Part shown: positions 5,589-11,484 of the stretch, one piece after another
Layout: each line of letters begins with the position of its first letter
How positions within the stretch are numbered: position 1 is the stretch's first letter
Source: Bog-473 sp035483935
GTDB taxonomy: Bacteria; Actinomycetota; Acidimicrobiia; Acidimicrobiales; RAAP-2
Length of the DNA stretch: 11,484 bases
Assembly: GCA_035483935.1 (NCBI GenBank)
Contig: DATHPK010000181.1
Location: 1 to 11,484, forward strand
Direction of reading: 5' to 3'
Program-made: the position numbers and the translations under genes
The notes under the pieces: generated by a model
The model's database searches: none
The model's input: only the letters and a program-made list of their open reading frames with translations
Told to the model about the DNA's origin: nothing

Positions 5589-6542
5589 ATGTCGGACTCC
5601 GCTGGGGCTGGACACGAACGACGTCGAATCTTTCGGTCTCCGTGGATCACTGTGCTGCTCGCTGCGATCGCCATCGCCCTTCTGCTCGTTGCGCTCGAGG
5701 GTGGCTCGAACGGTGGCCCCCAGGGCCCGCATCGGTCCGCGACCGCGCCGGCCTCGTCGGTGGCCGCGCCGGCCTCGTCGTCGCAGCCCTGTGGCGGAGA
5801 TCCACTCGGGGTGAGTGGGCGATGGACGTGCACGTTCGACGACGAGTTCGACGGCACTTCGCTGAACACGGACAAATGGCAGCCGCAGCTGACGGCGAAC
5901 AGCGGCTATGTGACCGGCGGTCCGGACTGCTATGTCGACAACCCGAACACGATCAGCGTGTCGGGCGGCCACCTCAATCTGTCGGCATTGAGGGTGGAGC
6001 CGTTCGACTGTGCCGCGGGCTACCGGTCGAGCTACCAGGTGGGGATGGTGACGAGCAGCAAACTGTTCAGTCAGACCTACGGGGTGTTCGAAGCACGCGC
6101 CAAGGTTCCGGCTGCGACGGTCCCCGGGCTGCAGGAGACGTTCTGGCTCTACCCGCAGAACCTCACCTACGGGCGGTGGCCCGCGTCGGGCGAGATCGAC
6201 TTCGCCGAGTTCTTCAGCGACCATGCCGGTTACGACGTGCCCTACGTCCACTACGCCAACTCTTCGAGCGACGCCAACGCGACGGCATACGGCTGCAGCA
6301 TTGACCAGGGCACCTTCAACACCTACGGGGTGGACTGGACGCCGAGGTCGATCACGATCCTGGCGAACGGCCAGATCTGCCTGATCGACCGGCCGATCGG
6401 CGGCCCCGCCCCGTTCGACGAGCCGTTCTTCATCTCGCTGACCCAGGCGCTCGGAGTCGGCGCCGACGCTCCGACGGGGGGCACGCCGCTGCCGGCCACG
6501 ACGGAGATCGACTGGGTCCGGGCCTGGGCGAGCGCCGGTTGA
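5589..6542 (+). CDS. Membrane-anchored GH16 glycoside hydrolase (GH16-2, paralog of GH16-1)
   Basis: A 317-aa protein from the ATG at 5589, chosen because GGAG (5579-5582) sits 6 nt upstream. In-frame alternatives are ATG 5577 and GTG 5568. The N-terminus is basic (HERRRIFR), then one hydrophobic helix (residues 18-37) with no clear cleavage site: a signal anchor facing outward, then a short Ala/Ser/Pro linker (51-66). The catalytic domain (68-317) matches GH16-1 closely, including an identical LQETFWLYPQNLTYG stretch and the catalytic E202-I-D204-F-A-E207. All six Cys (68, 81, 114, 141, 236, 264) are kept at nearly the same spacing, so both copies appear active. Family activity is hydrolysis or transglycosylation of beta-glucans or galactans. 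The copies are clearly paralogs but well diverged, so the duplication is not recent. Confidence 0.92.
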   Translation: MSDSAGAGHERRRIFRSPWITVLLAAIAIALLLVALEGGSNGGPQGPHRSATAPASSVAAPASSSQPCGGDPLGVSGRWTCTFDDEFDGTSLNTDKWQPQLTANSGYVTGGPDCYVDNPNTISVSGGHLNLSALRVEPFDCAAGYRSSYQVGMVTSSKLFSQTYGVFEARAKVPAATVPGLQETFWLYPQNLTYGRWPASGEIDFAEFFSDHAGYDVPYVHYANSSSDANATAYGCSIDQGTFNTYGVDWTPRSITILANGQICLIDRPIGGPAPFDEPFFISLTQALGVGADAPTGGTPLPATTEIDWVRAWASAG

Positions 6543-6555
6543 GGTGAGGTGGACC

Positions 6556-6578
6556 CCCGCCCGACAGGGCCCGGCGGG
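6556..6578 (+). terminator. GC-rich hairpin after GH16-2
   Basis: CCCGCC (6556-6561) pairs with GGCGGG (6573-6578) around an 11-nt loop that itself contains GGGCCC. It begins 14 bp after the GH16-2 stop and has no T-run. It is a plausible actinobacterial-style terminator upstream of the PadR operon promoter. Confidence 0.35.
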
Positions 6579-6585
6579 CAGAATT

Positions 6586-6628
6586 GGGGTTGTCACCACT
6601 GCGAAAATGGGGGATGTCACCCCTTGCG
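6586..6628. repeat. Direct repeat resembling an insertion-sequence end
   Basis: GGGGTTGTCACC (6586-6597) and GGGGATGTCACC (6610-6621) are direct repeats differing at one base and set 24 bp apart. Each is followed within a few bases by TGCG, and the intervening text is ACTGCGAAAATG. The second copy also forms GGGG-ATGTCA-CCCC. From memory, repeated TGTCAC-type motifs beside a GAAAATGGGGG stretch look like termini of IS21-type elements in actinobacteria. No transposase is present, so at most this is a relic or solo end. It could instead be a tandem regulator site for the PadR operon. Confidence 0.35.
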
Positions 6629-6653
6629 TTCACCAGGGCTTTCTGCTTATAAT
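6624..6653 (+). promoter_or_regulatory. Promoter of the PadR-ABC operon
   Basis: A perfect -10 hexamer TATAAT (6648-6653) stands out in GC-rich DNA. The best -35 is TTGCGT (6624-6629), a 3-of-6 match at 18-bp spacing. Transcription would start near 6660, giving a leader of about 25 nt to the ATG at 6684, with GAGGA (6676-6680) as ribosome site. Confidence 0.65.
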
Positions 6654-6662
6654 ACTCAGTAT
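6652..6662. promoter_or_regulatory. PadR-type operator overlapping the -10 box
   Basis: ATACT-C-AGTAT is a perfect 11-bp palindrome with a single central base. Two further matched pairs lie outside it (TA at 6648-6649, TA at 6665-6666). It overlaps the last two bases of the -10 box and the predicted transcription start. PadR proteins bind A/T-rich dyads at their own promoters, so repression of the whole operon by its first gene product is the likely arrangement. Confidence 0.6.
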
Positions 6663-6683
6663 GCTACCTAGAAACGAGGATGG

Positions 6684-7271
6684 ATGAGCATCCGGCACGC
6701 CCTGTTGGCCCTGCTCAGTGAGGGTCCCAAGTACGGCCTCCAGCTACGGCAGGAGTTCGAGTCGAGGACGGGCGAGGTGTGGCCGCTCAACGTGGGACAG
6801 GTGTACACGACCCTCCAGCGCCTCGAGCGTGACGGGCTCGTGGAGTCCGACGACAACGCCGACGAGGGCCCGCAGAAGGGCTTCCACATCACCGAGGAAG
6901 GCGCCTCCGAGCTGGCTTCGTGGCTGCGCACCCCGCCCGACTTCTCGTCGCCGCCGAGGGACGAGCTGGTCATCAAGGTGTTGGTGGCAATGGAGCTGCC
7001 CGGGGTGGACGTGCACGATGTCGTTCAGGTGCACCGCCGCTACCTGGTCGAGCTGATGCAGCAGTGGACCCGTCTCAAGGAGGACGAGGCCCGCCTCGAC
7101 CTGAATTTCGCCCTGGTCGTCGACGCCGAACTGTTCCGGCTCGACTCGCTGATCAGGTGGCTGGACACGGCCGACGGCCGACTGAAGCGAGCAGCTGCGG
7201 GCGTGGAAGCGCCGGCCCCGCAGTCGTTCCCCCTCCCCAAGCCCCGGCGCAAGGTGGGTAATCGGTCATGA
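6684..7271 (+). CDS. PadR family transcriptional regulator
   Basis: A 195-aa regulator. Residues 1-75 are a PadR winged helix: SIRHALLALLSEGPKYGLQLRQEFE, the VGQVYTTLQRLERDGLVE recognition region, and a wing ending in GFHITEEG. Residues 90-170 form the helical dimerisation part (DELVIKVLVAMELPG, then VVQVHRRYLVELMQQW). The tail is Pro/basic. The length is typical of the subfamily with a larger C-terminal domain. It starts at ATG 6684 with GAGGA upstream. Its stop overlaps the ATPase start by 4 bp (ATGA), so the two are translationally coupled. PadR repressors next to ABC exporters usually respond to the exported drug, peptide or lipid. Here the inducer is unknown. Confidence 0.93.
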   Translation: MSIRHALLALLSEGPKYGLQLRQEFESRTGEVWPLNVGQVYTTLQRLERDGLVESDDNADEGPQKGFHITEEGASELASWLRTPPDFSSPPRDELVIKVLVAMELPGVDVHDVVQVHRRYLVELMQQWTRLKEDEARLDLNFALVVDAELFRLDSLIRWLDTADGRLKRAAAGVEAPAPQSFPLPKPRRKVGNRS

Positions 7272-7990
7272 GCTATCTCGAAATGCACGGCATCACCAAG
7301 GTCTATGGAGAAGACGCCGCCCAAGTCGTGGCGTTGGCGAACGTCGACCTCGAGGTCGAGGCCGGCTCGCTGGTCGCCGTCATGGGCGCCAGCGGCTCGG
7401 GCAAAAGCACGCTGCTGACGATCGCCGGCAGCCTCGAGGACGCCACGAGCGGCGACGTGTTCGTCGGCGGGCGGTCGCTGACGTCGCTGTCGCGCAACGC
7501 CAAGGCGCAGCTGCGACGCCAGTCCATCGGCTACGTGTTCCAGGACTACAACCTTCTGGCCGGGCTCAGCGCCGTGGAGAACGTCTCGCTGCCGCTGGAG
7601 CTCGACGGGGTGTCGGCGCGGAAGGCGCAGGCGACGGCGATGGAGGCGCTCGAGGACTTCGGGTTGAAGGAGCGGACGCTGCACTATCCAGACCAGCTCT
7701 CCGGCGGTGAGCGCCAGCGTGTCGCCATCGCCCGCGCCGTGGTCGGCGGGCGCAAGCTCCTGTTGGCCGACGAGCCCTCGGGAGCTTTGGACTCGACGAA
7801 CGGCGAGGCGGTGATGCGGCTGATCCTCGCCGCGTGCCACCGCGGCATGGCGGCGGTCGTCGTGACGCACGACGCCCAGCTGGCGTCGTGGGCCGACCGC
7901 GTCATCTTCCTGCGTGACGGCCGCGTCGTCGACCAGACGCTGCCGGCCGAGAACCCCGAGACGTTCCTCGCCGATCTGCGCCAGTCATGA
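7268..7990 (+). CDS. ABC transporter ATP-binding protein, MacB/LolD/BceA type
   Basis: A 240-aa ATPase with all motifs intact: Walker A GASGSGKST (40-48), Q-loop Gln92 (YVFQDYNLL), signature LSGGERQ (144-150), Walker B LLLADEP (164-170), D-loop GALD, and H-loop His201 (VVTHD). The YVFQDYNLLAGLSAVENV pattern places it in the family of ATPases paired with FtsX-like permeases, such as lipoprotein release, macrolide efflux and bacitracin sensing. These use ATP mechanically to move substrates at the outer face rather than through a channel. AAGGTGG about 11 nt before the ATG is a fair ribosome site. It overlaps the PadR gene by 4 bp upstream and the permease gene by 4 bp downstream. Confidence 0.95.
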   Translation: MSYLEMHGITKVYGEDAAQVVALANVDLEVEAGSLVAVMGASGSGKSTLLTIAGSLEDATSGDVFVGGRSLTSLSRNAKAQLRRQSIGYVFQDYNLLAGLSAVENVSLPLELDGVSARKAQATAMEALEDFGLKERTLHYPDQLSGGERQRVAIARAVVGGRKLLLADEPSGALDSTNGEAVMRLILAACHRGMAAVVVTHDAQLASWADRVIFLRDGRVVDQTLPAENPETFLADLRQS

Positions 7991-10575
7991 GCGTCGACGT
8001 CCTCGAACGGCCGACCACGGTGTCGGCCCCGCCGCCGAGCAGCGGTGGCGTCGCCGCCCGCCGGGCCATGGTCCGCTGGGCCTGGCGGCTCTTCCGCCGG
8101 GAGTGGCGCCAGCAGCTGTTGATCCTCCTGTTGATCGTCGTGGCAGTGGCCGCCGTCGTCGTCGGCTCGGCGGTCGCGGTGAACACGCCGCCGCCGGCCA
8201 ACGCGGGGTTCGGGACGGCGCACGACCTGGCGACGTTCAACCTGTCGCCGACCGCCGCGAAAGGCAGCGCGAGGGGCACGAACACGCTGGCGTACGCGCA
8301 GGCGCAGATCGCCTTCCTGGAGCAGCACTTCGGCACGGTGCAGGTGATCGCGAACCAGAATCTCACGGTGCCGGGGTCGACGCAGACGTACGACCTGCGC
8401 TCCCAGGACCCGCACGGCGCCTTCGGCGGCCCGATGCTGCAGCTGCTCTCGGGGCACTACCCGAACGGGCCGAACGAGATCGCGCTCACGCCAGGACTGG
8501 CGTCCGAGCTGAACCTGCAAATCGGCGACACCTGGTCCCAAGGGGGCAAGACGGTCGTCGGCATCGTGCAGAACCCCCAGAGCCTGCTCGACGAGTTCGC
8601 CCTGGTGCCGCCGGGGCAGGTGACGCACCCGACGGAGGTGCAGGCGCTCTTCGACACCACGCCGTCGAACGGCAAGGAAGTGCCGTTGTACGTGACGACG
8701 GCGGGCGCCGGCAACACCAACGTCATCAACCCGTCGACGATCATCCTGGCGCTGGCGACGGTCGGCATGCTCCTGATCGCCCTCGTGTCGATCGGCGGCT
8801 TCACCGTGCTGGCGCAGCGCCGCATGCGCTCGCTCGGGATGCTCGAGTCCATGGGGGCGACGGACCGCAACGTCCGGCTGGTGCTCGAGTCCAACGGGTT
8901 TTTGGTAGGCGCGGTCGGTGCCGTCGTGGGCTTCGCCGTGGGGTTGGTCGTGTGGTTGCTCTACCGCCCGACCAACGAGCAGGACGCCCACCACGTGATC
9001 GCGACGTTGGCGCTGCCCTGGAACGTGATCGTGCCCGCGATGGTCCTCGCCGTGGTCGCGACGTTGTTCGCCGCTTCGTACCCGGCCCGGGCCATCACCC
9101 GGGTGCCGGTCGTGAGCGCCCTGGCCGGGCGCCCGGCGCCGCCCCGCCAGATCCACCGCTCGTTCGTGCCCGGCGTCGTCGCGCTCGTCCTCGGGTTCGT
9201 GTTCTTCTCGATTTCGGGCGCGTCGGGCAACAAGGGCGGCGTGATCTGGCTAATCCCCGGTCTCATCGCGCTGGTGGTCGGGATCATCCTCGTGTCGCCG
9301 TTCTTCCTGGCCCTGTTGGCCCGGGTGAGCGGGCGGGCACCCATCGCCGTCCGGCTACCGCTGCGCGACATGTCCCGCTACCGGGCCCGCTCCGGCTCGG
9401 CGCTCTCGGCGATTGCCCTCGGCATCATGATCGCGGTCATCGTCTGCGTCGTCGCCACCGCCCGCTTCGCCAACGTCTTCGACTACGTCGGTCCGAACAT
9501 GGCCTCGAACGCGATGAACGTGTACACGCCGCCGACTGGGCAGGAGTGTGAGGGGTCGCCCTCGGGGCCGACGAACTGCCAGCAGGCGCCGCCGGCACCG
9601 AGCCTCTCGGCGCAGGAATCGAGCGTGCAGGCGATCGCCTCCGCGGTCGGCGCCGCGCACGTCGTCCAGCTCCTCCAGCCGAACGTCAACCTGCAGAACC
9701 CGAGCAGCAACGGGCGGCAGTGGAACGGCCCCATCTACGTGGCGACCCCGTCTTTGTTGCGGGCCTACGGCATCAGCCCGTCGTCGATTCCGTCCAACGT
9801 CGACATCGTGAGCTCGCGGCCCGGGTTGGACGGCTCGGGTGTGCAGCTCACCTGGAACGGCGGCGGCAACAAGGGCGGCCCCCCGCAAACCTTCGGCCCC
9901 GGCGGTGGCGGGAGCAGCTACAACCAATGCACGCCCAACCAGTGCCTGGCGCACCCGGTCGTGCAGGAGGAAGGCCAACTGCCCCAGGGAACGTCGGCGC
10001 CGAACACGCTGATCACCGAGAGCGCCCTGCACCGGCTCGGCCTCACGGGCCAGAACAGCCTGGACGGCTGGATGCTCCTCTCCGACGGCACGATCACCCA
10101 GCCCCAGATCACGAGCGCCAACTCGTTGGCGGCCTCGGGCGACCTGAGCATCGAGACGAAGAACGACGCTCCGGCGTCGTCGGAGATCGTGAACTGGGCG
10201 ACCGTCTTCGGCATCGCACTGGCGCTCGGCGTCCTCGCCATGAGCGTCGGCCTCATCCGCAGCGAGACGGCGAGCGACCTGCGCACGCTGACCGCGACGG
10301 GGGCAAGCTCCCGGACGCGTCGCTCGCTGACGGCGGTGACCGCCGGGGGCCTCGCCTTCCTGGGCGCGCTGCTCGGGACGGTGGCCGCCTACGTGGGGCT
10401 CTTCGGCTGGTTCCGCAGCAACCAGCTTGAGGGCGGCGTGGGCGACATCATCCACCACGTCCCGTGGAACAACCTCTTCTTCATCCTGATCGCCATGCCC
10501 GCCGCAGCCGTCGTCATCGGATATCTCCTGGCGGGACGCGAGCCGCGAGCGATCGCCACCCGGCCGATGGAATAG
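7987..10575 (+). CDS. FtsX-like ABC permease, 10 predicted membrane helices
   Basis: An 862-aa membrane partner of the preceding ATPase. Predicted helices are at about 43-65, 252-277, 303-326, 344-366, 393-411, 418-445, 472-491, 738-757, 782-807 and 829-849. Two FtsX domains (about 255-380 and 740-857) each carry the cytoplasmic coupling motif, LGMLESMGAT and LRTLTATGAS. Two large outside domains lie between helices 1 and 2 (about 186 residues) and helices 7 and 8 (about 246 residues). The second holds four Cys (521, 531, 648, 653) and a Gly-rich stretch (625-643), which suggests disulfide-held loops. The start overlaps the ATPase stop (ATGA) with no clear ribosome site, so translation is probably coupled. 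The 10-helix form is common in actinobacteria. Substrate is unknown: peptide, lipid or lipoprotein are options. Confidence 0.92.
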   Translation: MSVDVLERPTTVSAPPPSSGGVAARRAMVRWAWRLFRREWRQQLLILLLIVVAVAAVVVGSAVAVNTPPPANAGFGTAHDLATFNLSPTAAKGSARGTNTLAYAQAQIAFLEQHFGTVQVIANQNLTVPGSTQTYDLRSQDPHGAFGGPMLQLLSGHYPNGPNEIALTPGLASELNLQIGDTWSQGGKTVVGIVQNPQSLLDEFALVPPGQVTHPTEVQALFDTTPSNGKEVPLYVTTAGAGNTNVINPSTIILALATVGMLLIALVSIGGFTVLAQRRMRSLGMLESMGATDRNVRLVLESNGFLVGAVGAVVGFAVGLVVWLLYRPTNEQDAHHVIATLALPWNVIVPAMVLAVVATLFAASYPARAITRVPVVSALAGRPAPPRQIHRSFVPGVVALVLGFVFFSISGASGNKGGVIWLIPGLIALVVGIILVSPFFLALLARVSGRAPIAVRLPLRDMSRYRARSGSALSAIALGIMIAVIVCVVATARFANVFDYVGPNMASNAMNVYTPPTGQECEGSPSGPTNCQQAPPAPSLSAQESSVQAIASAVGAAHVVQLLQPNVNLQNPSSNGRQWNGPIYVATPSLLRAYGISPSSIPSNVDIVSSRPGLDGSGVQLTWNGGGNKGGPPQTFGPGGGGSSYNQCTPNQCLAHPVVQEEGQLPQGTSAPNTLITESALHRLGLTGQNSLDGWMLLSDGTITQPQITSANSLAASGDLSIETKNDAPASSEIVNWATVFGIALALGVLAMSVGLIRSETASDLRTLTATGASSRTRRSLTAVTAGGLAFLGALLGTVAAYVGLFGWFRSNQLEGGVGDIIHHVPWNNLFFILIAMPAAAVVIGYLLAGREPRAIATRPME

Positions 10576-10581
10576 GCGGCC

Positions 10582-11112
10582 ATGGCGATCCGGAGCGATG
10601 CCGGGTCTGTGACGGAAGACACCCCCTCGCCGTCACAGACCCGGCCGGGTCAGCGGCGTCGCGATCACCGGGCGGGAGCGCGGTTCGTCGTGCACCTCGC
10701 CCTGCTGGCGACGTTCGCCGTTTCGCTGGCGACGGTGACGGCGATGACCGAGGGGTGGCCGCACCTGGTCATCGGCTCCGCGTTCGTCGGCCTGGTGGTC
10801 ATCCACGTGGCTCAACGCCGCCACACCGTGGCGCGGTTGCTGGGGAACCTCGGGCGTCCACTCACGTGGCTGAAGCGGCGAGGACGGCTGGCGTGGTCGG
10901 ACCTGATCTTGGCCCTGTTGACCCTCAACGTCCTCGTGTCGGGGTCCTATGACCTGGCGACGGGAAACCAGGTGATCCTCCACCCCCGCTCAGCCGGGAT
11001 CCCGTTCCGCGACATCGGATGGCACGTCTCGGCCGCGCTCCTGCTGCTTGCGTACCTGTGCGTGCACGTTGTGCGGCGCTGGGGGCGCATCCGGCACTCG
11101 GCCATCCGGTGA
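10582..11112 (+). CDS. Small four-helix membrane protein with two His-X13-His pairs (possible b-type cytochrome, DUF4405-like)
   Basis: As drawn, 176 aa. The first about 33 residues are polar and basic, then helices at about 35-55, 61-77, 105-122 and 146-164. Helix 2 carries H61 and H75, and helix 4 carries H148 and H162; both pairs are exactly 14 residues apart. In cytochrome b of the bc1 complex, two hemes are held by His pairs 14 apart on two helices, so a small di-heme bundle is a concrete possibility. The general look (HLALLATFAVSLAT, WHVSAALLLLAYLCVHVVRR) resembles the DUF4405/cytochrome b561-like group. The start is 6 nt after the permease stop, so it reads as the last gene of the operon. 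However, a 16-bp hairpin covers codons 7-22, so the true start may be later: GTG 10690 with GGGAG at 10674-10678 is one option. Function unproven. Confidence 0.7.
   Translation: MAIRSDAGSVTEDTPSPSQTRPGQRRRDHRAGARFVVHLALLATFAVSLATVTAMTEGWPHLVIGSAFVGLVVIHVAQRRHTVARLLGNLGRPLTWLKRRGRLAWSDLILALLTLNVLVSGSYDLATGNQVILHPRSAGIPFRDIGWHVSAALLLLAYLCVHVVRRWGRIRHSAIR
10600..10645. repeat. Perfect 16-bp inverted repeat at the 5' end of the small membrane protein gene
   Basis: GCCGGGTCTGTGACGG (10600-10615) and CCGTCACAGACCCGGC (10630-10645) are exact reverse complements around a 14-nt loop. The stem is far stronger than anything else seen in the window. No T-run follows. It lies 25-70 bp past the permease stop, so it could be an operon-internal terminator or attenuator, an mRNA processing or stability hairpin, or a DNA-binding dyad. 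If the annotated ATG at 10582 is right, the ribosome must unfold it within codons 7-22. Confidence 0.85.
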
Positions 11113-11128
11113 CGAAGTTCGGGGCCGG

Positions 11129-11484
11129 TCAGGACTCCCGCGTCACGCCGAAGCGCTCGGTGTAGAAGTCGGTCTGCCGGCGCAGGGTACCGGGGTCGAG
11201 GCCGAAGTCGGCCGGGTCGTACGCGACGGCGCCGAACTTGCCGCGTGGGTGCTCCGCCATGAAGCGGGTCATCGCCGAGCGGGCAGCGTCGTCGAGGGGC
11301 TGTCCCGCCAGGCGGTAGACGCGGGCCACCATGGCCACGTCGTCCGCCATGAACTCGTCGAAGCGGACGTCGATGGTCTGTCCGGGGGGAAGGACGTCGC
11401 GCTCGTCCGCGCAGCGACGCAGCATGAGCCGGAGGCGTTCGGACCAATAGCGGCCGATCGCCTCGACGTCCACACGGTCGCGGG
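11129..11484 (-). CDS. Sulfotransferase-like protein, C-terminal part (5' end outside window)
   Basis: The frame is open to the right edge, so only about the last 117 residues are seen. The pattern IDVRFDEFMADDVAMVARVYRLAGQPL, then RFMAEHPRGKFGAVAYDPADFGLD and a closing FYTERFGV, resembles the C-terminus of PAPS-dependent sulfotransferases of the Sulfotransfer_3 type found in mycobacteria and relatives. In that group the conserved H-P-x-G-K-x-G stretch lies near the cofactor and the chain ends soon after it. The PAPS-binding P-loop would lie outside the window, so activity cannot be judged. It converges on the small membrane protein gene, leaving a 16-bp spacer. Confidence 0.65.
   Translation of the reverse strand, partial: RDRVDVEAIGRYWSERLRLMLRRCADERDVLPPGQTIDVRFDEFMADDVAMVARVYRLAGQPLDDAARSAMTRFMAEHPRGKFGAVAYDPADFGLDPGTLRRQTDFYTERFGVTRES

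Noticed and set aside
5144..6304. Plus-strand frame bridging the ArsR-SRPBCC gene and GH16-2
   Set aside because: It is an out-of-frame reading of both genes; the in-frame products have clear family motifs.
7684..9156. Long (490-codon) open minus-strand frame over the ATPase and permease genes
   Set aside because: The product is Arg/His/Gly/Pro-rich with no motifs, while the plus strand carries complete ABC and FtsX signatures. Long antisense frames are expected in high-GC DNA.
7914..9551. Long plus-strand frame overlapping the permease
   Set aside because: Arg-rich out-of-frame reading of the permease gene, with no ribosome site and no domain.
1..11484. tRNA, rRNA, riboswitch, phage or toxin-antitoxin genes
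   Set aside because: I looked for cloverleaf-like arms, conserved rRNA stretches, and small paired genes, and saw none I could support.

Overview
The window is high-GC bacterial DNA (about two-thirds G+C by eye) with GTG starts, ATGA stop/start overlaps, a long Thr-rich linker in a secreted enzyme, and two unlinked PadR- and ArsR-type regulators. This fits an actinobacterium (Actinomycetota). An Acidimicrobiia-like lineage is my guess from the overall style. It cannot be proved here, because no rRNA or marker gene is present. I saw no tRNA, rRNA, CRISPR array, transposase or phage gene.

Layout. Position 1-660 (+) is the C-terminal ATPase half of an ABC-F protein. It runs convergently into an orphan Tat-exported family 5 substrate-binding protein (719-2350, -). 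Divergent from that is a Prx5/PrxII-type peroxiredoxin (2503-2985, +). Next come two paralogous GH16 glycoside hydrolases, at 3173-4279 and 5589-6542. An ArsR-HTH/SRPBCC (AHSA1-type) regulator sits between them (4533-5402) behind a very clear promoter/operator region. The first GH16 is preceded by two near-identical 15-bp palindromic boxes. From 6684 to 11112 lies one apparent operon: PadR regulator, MacB/LolD-type ABC ATPase, 10-TM FtsX-type permease and a small four-helix membrane protein. The first three genes overlap by 4 bp, and the fourth starts 6 nt after the permease. The right edge (11129-11484, -) is the C-terminal end of a sulfotransferase-like gene.

How the genes may work together. 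The two GH16 enzymes keep the same catalytic triad and the same six cysteines but differ in tethering. One has a cleavable signal and a long Thr linker; the other has a membrane anchor and a short linker. Together they suggest extracellular glucan or galactan processing. The ArsR-SRPBCC gene looks autoregulated. The PadR-ABC-FtsX operon resembles self-regulated export or stress-response modules, with a palindrome over the -10 box.

The least ordinary features are: (i) the small membrane protein, whose helices 2 and 4 each carry a His-X13-His pair, the spacing used for two b hemes in cytochrome b; (ii) a perfect 16-bp inverted repeat inside or just before the start of that gene; (iii) the paired boxes before GH16-1; and (iv) an insertion-sequence-end-like repeat before the PadR promoter.
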